From IMG/VR virus record IMGVR_UViG_3300025645_000414, positions 1-25,293 of that record: a DNA stretch of 25,293 nt; one strand, 5' to 3'. The position numbers and the translations under genes are program-made. The stretch comes from a virus. Positions 14,277 through 20,075 of this stretch are shown in pieces. Under the pieces are notes generated by a model that made no database searches, was not told where the DNA came from, and worked only from the letters and a program-made list of their open reading frames with translations. How positions within the stretch are numbered: position 1 is the stretch's first letter; the number at the start of each line of letters is the position of its first letter.

Positions 14277-14455
14277 TTCTTTTTTTTCTTTGTTGCCTTT
14301 TTGCGCTTGCTAAGTTTTTTAAGATCAGCGCCGGTAATTTTATTCCTCGGAGGAGCAACCTTAGCGAGTTTCTTTTGCTTTGGCGTGTACTTAGAGAACG
14401 GCATCTTCCTGTTACCTTTCATTTGGCTTCGCATCTGAGAACGAGAAACAGGCAT
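14273..14455 (-). CDS. Small Lys-rich basic protein (60 aa)
   Basis: The ATG at 14455 begins 2 bases after the previous stop. The sequence starts MPVSRSQMRSQMKGNRKMPF, includes TPKQKKLAKVAPPRNK and ends ATKKKKK. About a third of residues are Lys or Arg and only one is acidic. The 3' end is a run of A with an A-AAA-AAG heptamer (0-frame codons AAA-AAA-AAG) two codons before TGA, overlapping the next ATG. No domain is recognised. It probably acts with its neighbours as a DNA- or RNA-associated or internal-head basic protein; that is inference from composition and position. Confidence 0.78.
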   Translation of the reverse strand: MPVSRSQMRSQMKGNRKMPFSKYTPKQKKLAKVAPPRNKITGADLKKLSKRKKATKKKKK

Positions 14456-14457
14456 GA

Positions 14458-14709
14458 CTATCTGTGCTTTCTAGTTTTCTTAGCAATCTTTTTAGGCTGC
14501 TTCACGTACTGCTTGCCCTTTTTCATGCCTCGACGCTTTGCTGCTGAAGTCCTTCTGTACTCTTCAGGACTTAAAGATTTTATCGCTGAAGTCGGTAAAT
14601 ATCTTTCTCCGGTAGCCTTAGAGCCTTGAGTGGAAGGCTTACCAGACTTTGTCCTCCACTTCTGTTTAGTCCAACTACTAAGGCTCTTCTGAGACTTTTT
14701 CTTAGCCAT
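14458..14709 (-). CDS. Small basic protein, DUF5872-like (83 aa)
   Basis: The ATG at 14709 overlaps the upstream stop (TGATG). The sequence starts MAKKKSQKSLSSWTKQKWRT, then KSGKPSTQGSKATGERYLPT, and ends KQPKKIAKKTRKHR. The SW/KW-x-KQKWRTKSGKPS block with GERYLP is a pattern I recall from a widespread small phage and bacterial family called DUF5872. The name is from memory. Its function is unknown. It is very basic throughout, and its Trp residues and conserved block suggest a folded element rather than a mere tail. Confidence 0.82.
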   Translation of the reverse strand: MAKKKSQKSLSSWTKQKWRTKSGKPSTQGSKATGERYLPTSAIKSLSPEEYRRTSAAKRRGMKKGKQYVKQPKKIAKKTRKHR

Positions 14710-14915
14710 CAGTCTCGGTACCCACCACCAGCTTTCTTATAGCGTTGCGCCAACATTTGAGCTTTGCGGGCAGACCACTGACCCGGCTTGCCGCCCTTGC
14801 CACCGGCTTTGATAGAATTAAAAAGACGCTTTCGCATAGCTGGCTTCGTGTAGTTACCAGCCTCGTTAACGCGGCTTTTCGTCTTCTTTTTTGCTCGGGT
14901 TTTTTTAACTGCCAT
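14709..14915 (-). CDS. Small basic conserved phage protein (68 aa)
   Basis: It starts with ATG at 14915, 6 bases after the preceding stop, with only a weak GGAAG-type site. A Lys-rich leader (MAVKKTRAKKKTKSR) precedes a more conserved-looking core, VNEAGNYTKPAMRKRLFNSI, then KAGGKGGKPGQWSARKAQML and KKAGGGYRD. I recall this core (AGNYTKPxxRKRxF...GQWSARKAQMLAxxYKxxGGGY) in many phages and some bacteria, with no known function. The Gly-Gln-Trp-Ser-Ala-Arg-Lys motif is the feature to search for. It is third of the five basic genes. Confidence 0.85.
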   Translation of the reverse strand: MAVKKTRAKKKTKSRVNEAGNYTKPAMRKRLFNSIKAGGKGGKPGQWSARKAQMLAQRYKKAGGGYRD

Positions 14916-14921
14916 GTCTAA

Positions 14922-15227
14922 TCAACACTTCCAGCGCTTGCGGGCTTGACGCAAACGACTATTAGGGTTTTTGGCTGCTTTAGGAAACTTCTTCATTTGC
15001 CCAGCGGAACGAGCGCAAAAAGATTTGCGTCTCTTCGCGGCTTTGCTGCCCGGTTTGACCTTTCCTGTGACAGCAGTCTTTAGCTTGCTGCCGGGGTTCT
15101 GCCGACGATATTTAGCAACGCCCTTCTTGGTCATCCCGGCACCAGACTTCGTGGGCCGCTTATGACCACCCTTGATGGTCATGCCCTTCATTCCAGTACT
15201 GCGCCGTTTCTTTGGTTTAGAAGCCAT
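14922..15227 (-). CDS. Basic protein with C-terminal RKSFCARSAGQM motif (101 aa)
   Basis: The ATG at 15227 has AGGGG 8 bases upstream. The first 45 residues are Lys/Gly-rich and disordered-looking (MASKPKKRRSTGMKGMTIKG). The remainder includes GVAKYRRQNPGSKLKTAVTG, KVKPGSKAAKRRKSFCARSA and NSRLRQARKRWKC. The RKSFCARxxGQM ... NSRLxxARxRWxC pattern is one I recall from a phage family of unknown function. Two Cys, one at the very C-terminus, could form a disulfide or metal site. It is strongly basic with no acidic residue. It leads the basic cassette immediately after the head-surface protein genes, consistent with an internal-head or DNA-associated protein. Confidence 0.83.
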   Translation of the reverse strand: MASKPKKRRSTGMKGMTIKGGHKRPTKSGAGMTKKGVAKYRRQNPGSKLKTAVTGKVKPGSKAAKRRKSFCARSAGQMKKFPKAAKNPNSRLRQARKRWKC

Positions 15228-15238
15228 AGCCCCTACCC

Positions 15239-15643
15239 CTAAGCGTAATACTTAACTGCCCGGATGACGATTTCATATGCGTCCCCAGATGCTTCCGTCC
15301 CTAATGTAGAAAGGAGAATGTCTCCGGTAGCATTTGTCCCGTACATCTTCAGGCCGCCTATATTGCTGAAATCTTGATAATTCCAACCAACCCCAGCGTT
15401 AAAGGCAACGACATCCGTATCGGCGTCGTACCAAAGCTGAACTCCGTCAAAGCCGTGGACTTGCGCCCATATCTCTTGAATGCGTACCTCGTTACAAGCC
15501 GCTCCAGTTGCGCTTGAATTTAACGCTGACACATCAATCTTTGTTACTTTGCTCTCACCAGTAGAGTCAGAAAGGTTTGTTAACTGAACAACAAGTTGAC
15601 GCTCTCCGTCCTCTATGGTGGTTACATTTACTGCATCCGCCAT
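15239..15643 (-). CDS. Probable head decoration / structural protein (134 aa)
   Basis: The ATG at 15643 has GGGAG 6 bases upstream. The protein is beta-rich and soluble (NVTTIEDGERQLVVQLTNLS, TKIDVSALNSSATGAACNEV, then GVQLWYDADTDVVAFNAG). It ends with a beta-strand (AYEIVIRAVKYYA). I recall this type, with VSALN and a W-DAD segment, next to capsid genes in marine phages. The position two genes after the major capsid protein and the even size make a capsid-surface role reasonable. No named family is certain. Confidence 0.75.
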   Translation of the reverse strand: MADAVNVTTIEDGERQLVVQLTNLSDSTGESKVTKIDVSALNSSATGAACNEVRIQEIWAQVHGFDGVQLWYDADTDVVAFNAGVGWNYQDFSNIGGLKMYGTNATGDILLSTLGTEASGDAYEIVIRAVKYYA

Positions 15644-15661
15644 ATCAATCTCCCAAAGGTG

Positions 15662-15681
15662 GGGAGGGGCGAACCCCTCCC
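15662..15681 (-). terminator. GC-rich hairpin between two head-surface genes (terminator or attenuator)
   Basis: On the minus strand GGGAGGGG and CCCCTCCC flank a TTCG loop, an 8-bp perfect stem of seven G-C pairs and one A-T pair. It lies 11 bases after the stop of the 236-residue gene and 18 bases before the next start. The downstream sequence (CACCTTTGGGAG) has only three T residues, so it may be a partial terminator or a 3' mRNA stabiliser. Confidence 0.6.
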
Positions 15682-15691
15682 AGTCCTTAAA

Positions 15692-16402
15692 TTACCGTTC
15701 GACTGCACAAATAATGAAGTCAAGGGTCATGGTTTTTGCTGCGGCTGCACCATTCTGAATGCCGAATGCGATGGTCAATTCTTCATCGTCAGGGACATTC
15801 GTAAGAGTGGTTTGTTCTCCAACTTTCGCATCGTCCATAAAGATACTGAACGAGCCAGAGCCTGAATTGCCACTTGGTTCGTAAGCAAATGCAACGGTAA
15901 TGAACGTGTCATCAACAAGAGTGCCAATCGCAGTGTTTGAAGTGGCGGAGTTGTTCTTCTCAATGTGGAAATCGATGTTGGCATCGCCATCATCTTTTTG
16001 AAAGAAGATTCCGTCAGTCGTATCAAGCGGCGTGGTGTCAGTGATCGTGAGACCCATAACAACGTCAGACTGGGTAGCGTCATTCACTTTGAACTTCGCC
16101 TTAAAGAACATGCGCTTCGTGGAAACGAACTTAAACGCCTCGCCTTTCAAATTAAAGAAATCGAGATCGTTATCGCCAGCCGCGTTTGTGATAAGAAGAG
16201 CACCACCGGCTTGTGAAGTGAGAGCTTCAGTCGCACTTCCGGTACCAGCTTCAGTGGTTGTAATAGTCCACTCATCAGCATGATACGTGAAGAAGTCATT
16301 CACATACGAATAAAACTTAAAGGGATCGAGATACGGATAGTCGTAGAGGGGATTGCCAACCGTCTGGTTGGAAACGCCGTTTGTAAAATGAGTAGTCGCC
16401 AT
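15692..16402 (-). CDS. Head-associated protein with concanavalin-like pattern (236 aa)
   Basis: The ATG at 16402 has a near-perfect AAGGAGG 7 bases upstream, predicting high expression. The N-terminus (ATTHFTNGVSNQTVGNPLYD, YPYLDPFKFYSYVNDFFTY) is followed by a beta-sandwich-like pattern. That includes LDFFNLKGEAFKFVSTKRMF, FFKAKFKVNDATQSDVVMGL, DGIFFQKDDGDANIDFHIE and FITVAFAYEPSGN. It resembles LamG or concanavalin-type folds but I see no ligand-binding signature. It follows the major capsid gene across a terminator-like hairpin. I recall equivalents in marine phages as abundant unidentified virion proteins. A decoration or head-fibre role is inference. Confidence 0.78.
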   Translation of the reverse strand: MATTHFTNGVSNQTVGNPLYDYPYLDPFKFYSYVNDFFTYHADEWTITTTEAGTGSATEALTSQAGGALLITNAAGDNDLDFFNLKGEAFKFVSTKRMFFKAKFKVNDATQSDVVMGLTITDTTPLDTTDGIFFQKDDGDANIDFHIEKNNSATSNTAIGTLVDDTFITVAFAYEPSGNSGSGSFSIFMDDAKVGEQTTLTNVPDDEELTIAFGIQNGAAAAKTMTLDFIICAVER

Positions 16403-16453
16403 AACAGTTCCTCCTTAGAACCAACGCCGAAGCGCCATCATGGACAAAATAAA

Positions 16454-16479
16454 GGGGGGAGAGATCATTCTCTCCCCCC
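16454..16479 (-). terminator. Rho-independent terminator after the major capsid gene
   Basis: On the minus strand GGGGGGAGAGA and TCTCTCCCCCC form an 11-bp perfect stem around a 4-base loop (ATGA), followed by TTTATTTTG. It begins 5 bases after the capsid stop codon. The strong stem plus T-rich tail make this the best intrinsic terminator in the window. Since similar structural genes continue downstream on the same strand with no obvious promoter, it probably acts as a partial terminator that sets capsid protein in excess. Confidence 0.82.
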
Positions 16480-16484
16480 CACGA

Positions 16485-17393
16485 TTAGGATGCTCCGGGA
16501 GAACCGAAGATACCCAAGGGATCGGAAACACCGAAAGAATAACGCTCACGCGCTTTGTAGCGCACGTTACCCGTCTGGAAGTCTCCGTCCATACCAGTCG
16601 TCATCGGAGCACGTTCAAAGTGCTTCATTCCGTTCGGCACATCAGTGCAGAGGAACCAAGCATTGGTGTCCGTGAGATAGTGGTTAACAGAATAACCCTC
16701 AGGGATCGTTCCGTTGTTGCGGATCGCGTTGACATCATTGTCCGCAGTACCAACCCGCTGATCTGTTTCCAGAATGCGAGTAGCAACGAACATGAGGTCA
16801 GGCGGCACAACCAGCTTACGCGGACGAGCCGCAATAAGCAGACCACGTTGGTCTGTCCACTTAGCAATCTGAATAACAGAAGCCTCAAGGGAGGTCTCGT
16901 TAAGGTCAGAAGCTGTTGCTGGACGGTTAGAGTTGGTGCCTCCACTCACAAGCGGGTGAGCAGTGCTGAACAACGTAACTCCATCACCAGACTGGTAGGT
17001 GTTGAATCCGTCATTCAAAGGCGCGGCAGCCTTTACCTGCTTGGTGTAAGCCATTGCCCGTGCGAGAGCTTTGGTATAACGAGCAGAAAGTGAGTCATAG
17101 AGGTTATCCTCAATGGCTTCTTCCGTGATCGAAAAGCCCATCGCAATGGTTTCATGGTTATACCTAGCCGTAAACGACTCCTGTGCGACATCATACGAGA
17201 TCGAAGCACCCTCGTTTTTAACAGGGGCAGCGTCGAAGCCGGAAAGTGCGACCTCTTCCTCGAAGCTACGATCCGAAGACTCGGTGTCATAGACTTCAGT
17301 ATGCTCGTCCTCGTATTTTGCGTACTCCAGACCGAAAAGAGCGTTAAGCCCCGGCAGGAGTTCTTTAAGCATTTGTGCTCTTGAAATAGCCAT
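16485..17393 (-). CDS. Major capsid protein, Mu gpT-like (302 aa)
   Basis: This is the shell-forming head subunit. The ATG at 17393 has AGGA 10 bases upstream. The family pattern is clear: an N-terminal helix (RAQMLKELLPGLNALFGLEY), then SFTARYNHETIAMGFSITEE and AIEDNLYDSLSARYTKALAR, a loop with LFSTAHPLVSGG, a beta-segment RPRKLVVPPDLMFVATRIL, and the C-terminal KARERYSFGVSDPLGIFGSP. This matches the Mu-like gpT/HK97-fold major head subunit set. The length of about 300 is typical. It lies downstream of scaffold and two small head-region genes and is closed by a strong terminator-like hairpin, all consistent with the most abundant virion protein. No separate protease is seen, so it may mature without cleavage. 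Confidence 0.93.
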   Translation of the reverse strand: MAISRAQMLKELLPGLNALFGLEYAKYEDEHTEVYDTESSDRSFEEEVALSGFDAAPVKNEGASISYDVAQESFTARYNHETIAMGFSITEEAIEDNLYDSLSARYTKALARAMAYTKQVKAAAPLNDGFNTYQSGDGVTLFSTAHPLVSGGTNSNRPATASDLNETSLEASVIQIAKWTDQRGLLIAARPRKLVVPPDLMFVATRILETDQRVGTADNDVNAIRNNGTIPEGYSVNHYLTDTNAWFLCTDVPNGMKHFERAPMTTGMDGDFQTGNVRYKARERYSFGVSDPLGIFGSPGAS

Positions 17394-17396
17394 AGC

Positions 17397-18002
17397 TTAG
17401 ATTCCTGTCGTGTCTTGGTACTGGTGAGACGCACAGCTATCGCCGGTCGCATCACCACCCGAGTTGAACTTACAAATGACATCCGTAAAGGCGTCACCAA
17501 CGGAAGAGTTCGGACCATCGACAAAATCGATGATACGGACTGGAAGAGTTTTAGTGACCGCGATACTGCCGCCGTCAATAGCATTCCTACTCGTTCCAAT
17601 CGCAGTCGAGCCAGCAGTCTGTACGACAGCAACATTATTGCCGAGTCCAGTCTGAGCAATCGCCTCATCAGCCTGAGCCTGAAATACGACATTCGGATCA
17701 TCACAGACATAAGCCATGATGTCATCAGCCACAGTATTAGCAGGATAGTGCTGTGCAAAGGTGAGTTGGCTCGTGCTGGGGTCCGTGTAACGAACTCCAA
17801 CAAAGATTCCACAAGGCGTCATCGCAGTCGTTCCGGTGTCCTTTTCAACAGTACCGGAGCTAACGAGCTTGACAACGTCCCCATAGAAGATGGCGGTTCC
17901 GTAGTTGCTGGCAATTTTGATGTGGCGAATTGCATCAGACCAAGTGCCACCTCCAAGTAAGCCGACAGGACGAAAACCATGTGGTGTAGCAGTGGTAGCC
18001 AT
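17397..18002 (-). CDS. Head-region protein of unknown function (201 aa)
   Basis: The ATG at 18002 has AAGGAG 8 bases upstream; an upstream in-frame ATG at 18029 would place this site inside the gene and is rejected. The protein starts MATTATPHGFRPVGLLGGGT, then WSDAIRHIKIASNYGTAIFY and GDVVKLVSSGTVEKDTG, and continues as beta-strands with ITDFVDGPNS-like turns near residue 160. I recall this N-terminus (ATPxGxxPVxLxGG ... IASxYxTxIFxGDxVK) as very common beside capsid genes of marine phages, with no established function. A minor capsid or decoration role is likely. It ends 3 bases before the capsid start. Confidence 0.82.
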   Translation of the reverse strand: MATTATPHGFRPVGLLGGGTWSDAIRHIKIASNYGTAIFYGDVVKLVSSGTVEKDTGTTAMTPCGIFVGVRYTDPSTSQLTFAQHYPANTVADDIMAYVCDDPNVVFQAQADEAIAQTGLGNNVAVVQTAGSTAIGTSRNAIDGGSIAVTKTLPVRIIDFVDGPNSSVGDAFTDVICKFNSGGDATGDSCASHQYQDTTGI

Positions 18003-18046
18003 ACCGTGTTCTCCTTCCAAAGAAGACAAAGATTAAACCAAAAAGA

Positions 18047-18523
18047 TCAATCCGGTTTCCTGCCACTACCAAAAGAAACTCTACTAGAAGATTCGTTCAG
18101 CTTTGGCATTCGAGGATCACTCTCGCGCATATAGTTATTGTCAACAGACTCAACCTGCCTAGCTGCCGCTTGCGCGTAATACTCATTACGTGCGTCTACA
18201 TTGTCGATGGTAGTCTTGCAAAGTAGCAAACCCCCCACTTCGATGTTTCCAGAACCGCCCCACTTACTATCGTGGTCAGACTGTAGCATCAATTCGGGAT
18301 GATCTTCTGACTTTACAGGCTCCCATCCCTCTCGAAACCGCTTCGACGTATTCACGTTATCGGCGTTTCCAAGAGTTGCTGTCCTAATCCACCGAAAGAC
18401 GAAGCCTTCCTGCGGCTCGGGATCAGGTAGAACTTGCGGCGGTTCCCACGCTTTATCACGCACCTGTGTTTCGCGGGCCTGTGCCTGTCTTGGTTTGCGC
18501 TCTGTTCCTCTAACGTCAGCCAT
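18047..18523 (-). CDS. Head-region hypothetical protein (158 aa)
   Basis: The ATG at 18523 has AAGGAG 7 bases upstream and overlaps the scaffold gene by 8 bases. The N-terminus is charged and Pro/Glu-rich (RKPRQAQARETQVRDKAW, PPQVLPDPEPQEGFVFRWIR). A conserved-looking middle follows (SKRFREGWEPVKSEDHPELM, NIEVGGLLLCKTTIDNVDAR), then a helix AYAQAAARQ-type segment and a disordered tail ending GSGRKPD. I recall similar proteins between scaffold and capsid genes in related phages. The function is unknown; a role in procapsid assembly is inferred from position and overlap. Confidence 0.8.
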   Translation of the reverse strand: MADVRGTERKPRQAQARETQVRDKAWEPPQVLPDPEPQEGFVFRWIRTATLGNADNVNTSKRFREGWEPVKSEDHPELMLQSDHDSKWGGSGNIEVGGLLLCKTTIDNVDARNEYYAQAAARQVESVDNNYMRESDPRMPKLNESSSRVSFGSGRKPD

Positions 18524-19475
18524 TACTCATCTCCTTCATAAGCTGTACCGCGTACTGTTGAGGCGATATACCCAATTTCTTAGCGAGAGAAACTTGGGTG
18601 CTAGTCAACTCCACTTTGCGCGGCGATGCACCTGACCCCCTTTTAGTCGGCGCGACCACCGGAGTTCTTCGAGAAGTCGGAGTTTCACTAGCAGGAGTAC
18701 TGCCTTCCCCGAAGAATTCCGAAAACTGCCCCTGTAGGGCAGAATCTATCTGTTCATAATAGCCCGGATTGTTACGAGGGTCTACCCCCTGTTTAACGAG
18801 CTTCTCATGCAGCCCAACAGCAAAACCAGTCATCTCCTCGTGACCGGGCTGTTGAAACCATGCATTTCTCTTTAACCAATCAACTGCCATAGGATCAGGA
18901 GGTTGAATCTGCTGTGCTGGCTGTGGCTGTTGTTGAGCCTCAGACGGGACAGGCTGCTGAAAAGCATCTGCTTCAGAAGAATAGCGAACCCTCTCTGCAT
19001 GAAGTCTGCTCAGTTCAGACTGGGCGGTGACAACGGCATCCGTGTCCCCCGTCTCATAAGCCTCTCGATATTGCCGTTTAGCACCTTCAATCTCACTGTC
19101 GGTCTTGGCCGCGACCTGATCATACAGGAGACGCCTTAACTCAGAGTGTTGATTTTTTAACGACTCATTTTCGCTTTGAATTTGTTTGGCGTAGTTAACG
19201 GCTTCACTGTTTTCTCTCTGGAAGCGTTCTTTTTCTCGCCGCTCTTCATTGTACTCATAGCGCAACTTTCCAATACGCTTTTGAATACGTTGACTAAGTT
19301 GACCCTCTTCCAAATCACCTTCTTCAGATTCTTCAGAGCCATCCGCCCTGACTGGACGATTCCGATCCACTTCAGGAGTGTCGTCTACTACTTCGACCTC
19401 AACGGCATCTGGGTCGATATCTAAATCAACCTCTAACTGCTCGACTTGGTCTTCCGCTAAATTTTGATCGCTCAT
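18516..19475 (-). CDS. Capsid scaffolding protein (319 aa)
   Basis: It directs procapsid assembly and is absent from mature heads in typical phages. The ATG at 19475 overlaps the co-chaperonin stop (ATGA). The first 58 residues are very acidic (DLDIDPDAVEVEVVDDTPEV, EESEEGDLEEGQ). Residues about 58-175 form a long charged coiled coil (RIQKRIGKLRYEYNEERREK, NYAKQIQSENESLKNQ). A Gln/Pro-rich linker follows at about 175-200. The C-terminus is basic and helical (SPRKVELTSTQVSLAKKLGI), as in scaffolds that bind the capsid subunit through a basic C-terminal helix. Position before the capsid gene fits. Assignment rests on architecture and order, not a named family. Confidence 0.8.
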   Translation of the reverse strand: MSDQNLAEDQVEQLEVDLDIDPDAVEVEVVDDTPEVDRNRPVRADGSEESEEGDLEEGQLSQRIQKRIGKLRYEYNEERREKERFQRENSEAVNYAKQIQSENESLKNQHSELRRLLYDQVAAKTDSEIEGAKRQYREAYETGDTDAVVTAQSELSRLHAERVRYSSEADAFQQPVPSEAQQQPQPAQQIQPPDPMAVDWLKRNAWFQQPGHEEMTGFAVGLHEKLVKQGVDPRNNPGYYEQIDSALQGQFSEFFGEGSTPASETPTSRRTPVVAPTKRGSGASPRKVELTSTQVSLAKKLGISPQQYAVQLMKEMSNG

Positions 19476-19846
19476 ACCTTTTTGATCCCCCTTGGGTCTT
19501 CAACAACAGCCTCAACGGAGTCATCATTTATAACTCTGAACTCTTGCCCATGAATTTCTATTCGTGTTCCTGAGTAAGAGCGCATGAGAATAAAGTCACC
19601 CTCCTTGCACCAAGGGCCGTTCGGAAACCTTTCGGTATCTTTATAAGCGTCAGGCCCTATTTTCAAAACCATCCCGACCATGCTTGCTGCCTCTTCACGC
19701 TTTCGCGTATCTTCAGGCAACAAAACACCGCCTTCGGTTTTCTGTTCTTTTTCTGGTATCGCAATTAAAATTCTGTAGCCAACAGGCTCTGGCAAAGCCT
19801 TTGCTTTTCGGGCCTCGTCCAGTTCTACAACTTTTTCTTTACTCAT
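19472..19846 (-). CDS. GroES-like co-chaperonin (124 aa)
   Basis: Phage co-chaperonins such as T4 gp31 replace host GroES as the lid of GroEL so that the capsid protein can fold. The ATG at 19846 (MSKEKVVELDEAR) overlaps the upstream stop and has AAGGAG 6 bases upstream; a longer in-frame start at 19906 is not supported. Residues about 20-31 (EPVGYRILIAIPEK) match the first GroES strand. Residues 36-48 (KTEGGVLLPEDTR) match the mobile loop, with VLL in place of the GroEL-contacting hydrophobic tripeptide. WCKEGDFILMRSYSGTRIEI and HGQEFRVINDDSVEAVV match the C-terminal strands. At 124 residues it is longer than bacterial GroES (about 97) because of an N-terminal extension and a loop around residues 66-78. 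It precedes scaffold directly. Confidence 0.87.
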   Translation of the reverse strand: MSKEKVVELDEARKAKALPEPVGYRILIAIPEKEQKTEGGVLLPEDTRKREEAASMVGMVLKIGPDAYKDTERFPNGPWCKEGDFILMRSYSGTRIEIHGQEFRVINDDSVEAVVEDPRGIKKV

Positions 19847-20045
19847 CTTCTTCTCCTTTACGCAAGGCCTCAAACAGATCAAGAAGCTCTCTCTCTGCCA
19901 AGGCAAGTCCCTCTATTACGCCCACAATCTTGTGGTACTCTTCAAAGCTACGCGCACCACCGGTAGCCAAGAAGTCGGCCTTCTCATTCATCGAAGACCT
20001 AAGGTTTTTTTGAAAAACCTCATAAACATTTTCAATGATCGCCAA
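19839..20045 (-). CDS. Small helical protein with TTG start (68 aa)
   Basis: The start is TTG at 20045: an in-frame TGA lies four codons upstream, GAGG sits 7 bases before the TTG, and the next Met is residue 19. The protein is predicted helical throughout (ENVYEVFQKNLRSSMNEKAD, SFEEYHKIVGVIEGLALAER, ELLDLFEALRKGEEDE) with an acidic end. No family is recognised, though I recall small proteins of this type between portal and scaffold genes. Its ribosome-binding site is buried in a hairpin that also contains the portal stop codon, which suggests it is translated only by coupling to portal translation. Confidence 0.72.
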   Translation of the reverse strand: MAIIENVYEVFQKNLRSSMNEKADFLATGGARSFEEYHKIVGVIEGLALAERELLDLFEALRKGEEDE

Positions 20046-20053
20046 TTCGCACC

Positions 20054-20075
20054 CTCAGGTTATTTTTAACCTGAG
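20054..20075 (-). promoter_or_regulatory. Hairpin spanning the portal stop codon and masking the next ribosome-binding site
   Basis: On the minus strand CTCAGGTTA and TAACCTGAG form a 9-bp perfect stem around AAAA. The portal TAA (20066-20068) is at the end of the 5' arm, and the GAGG site (20053-20056) of the TTG-start gene is at the base of the 3' arm. A ribosome finishing the portal would open the stem. There is no following T-run, so it is not a typical terminator. Confidence 0.65.

Noticed and set aside
16440-17093. Long plus-strand open frame (217 codons) opposite the capsid gene
   Set aside because: It lies antisense to a confidently assigned capsid gene, its product is Arg/Ser-rich with no recognisable domain, and no other plus-strand gene is credible in the window.
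17033-17812. Minus-strand open frame of 259 codons overlapping the capsid gene and its upstream neighbour
   Set aside because: It runs in an alternative frame through two well-supported genes, and its Leu/Arg/Ser-rich product is typical of a shadow frame.
19847-19906. N-terminal extension of the co-chaperonin to an upstream start
   Set aside because: The extension has no ribosome-binding site and overlaps the upstream gene, whereas the ATG at 19846 has a strong site at correct spacing and begins the GroES-like sequence sensibly.
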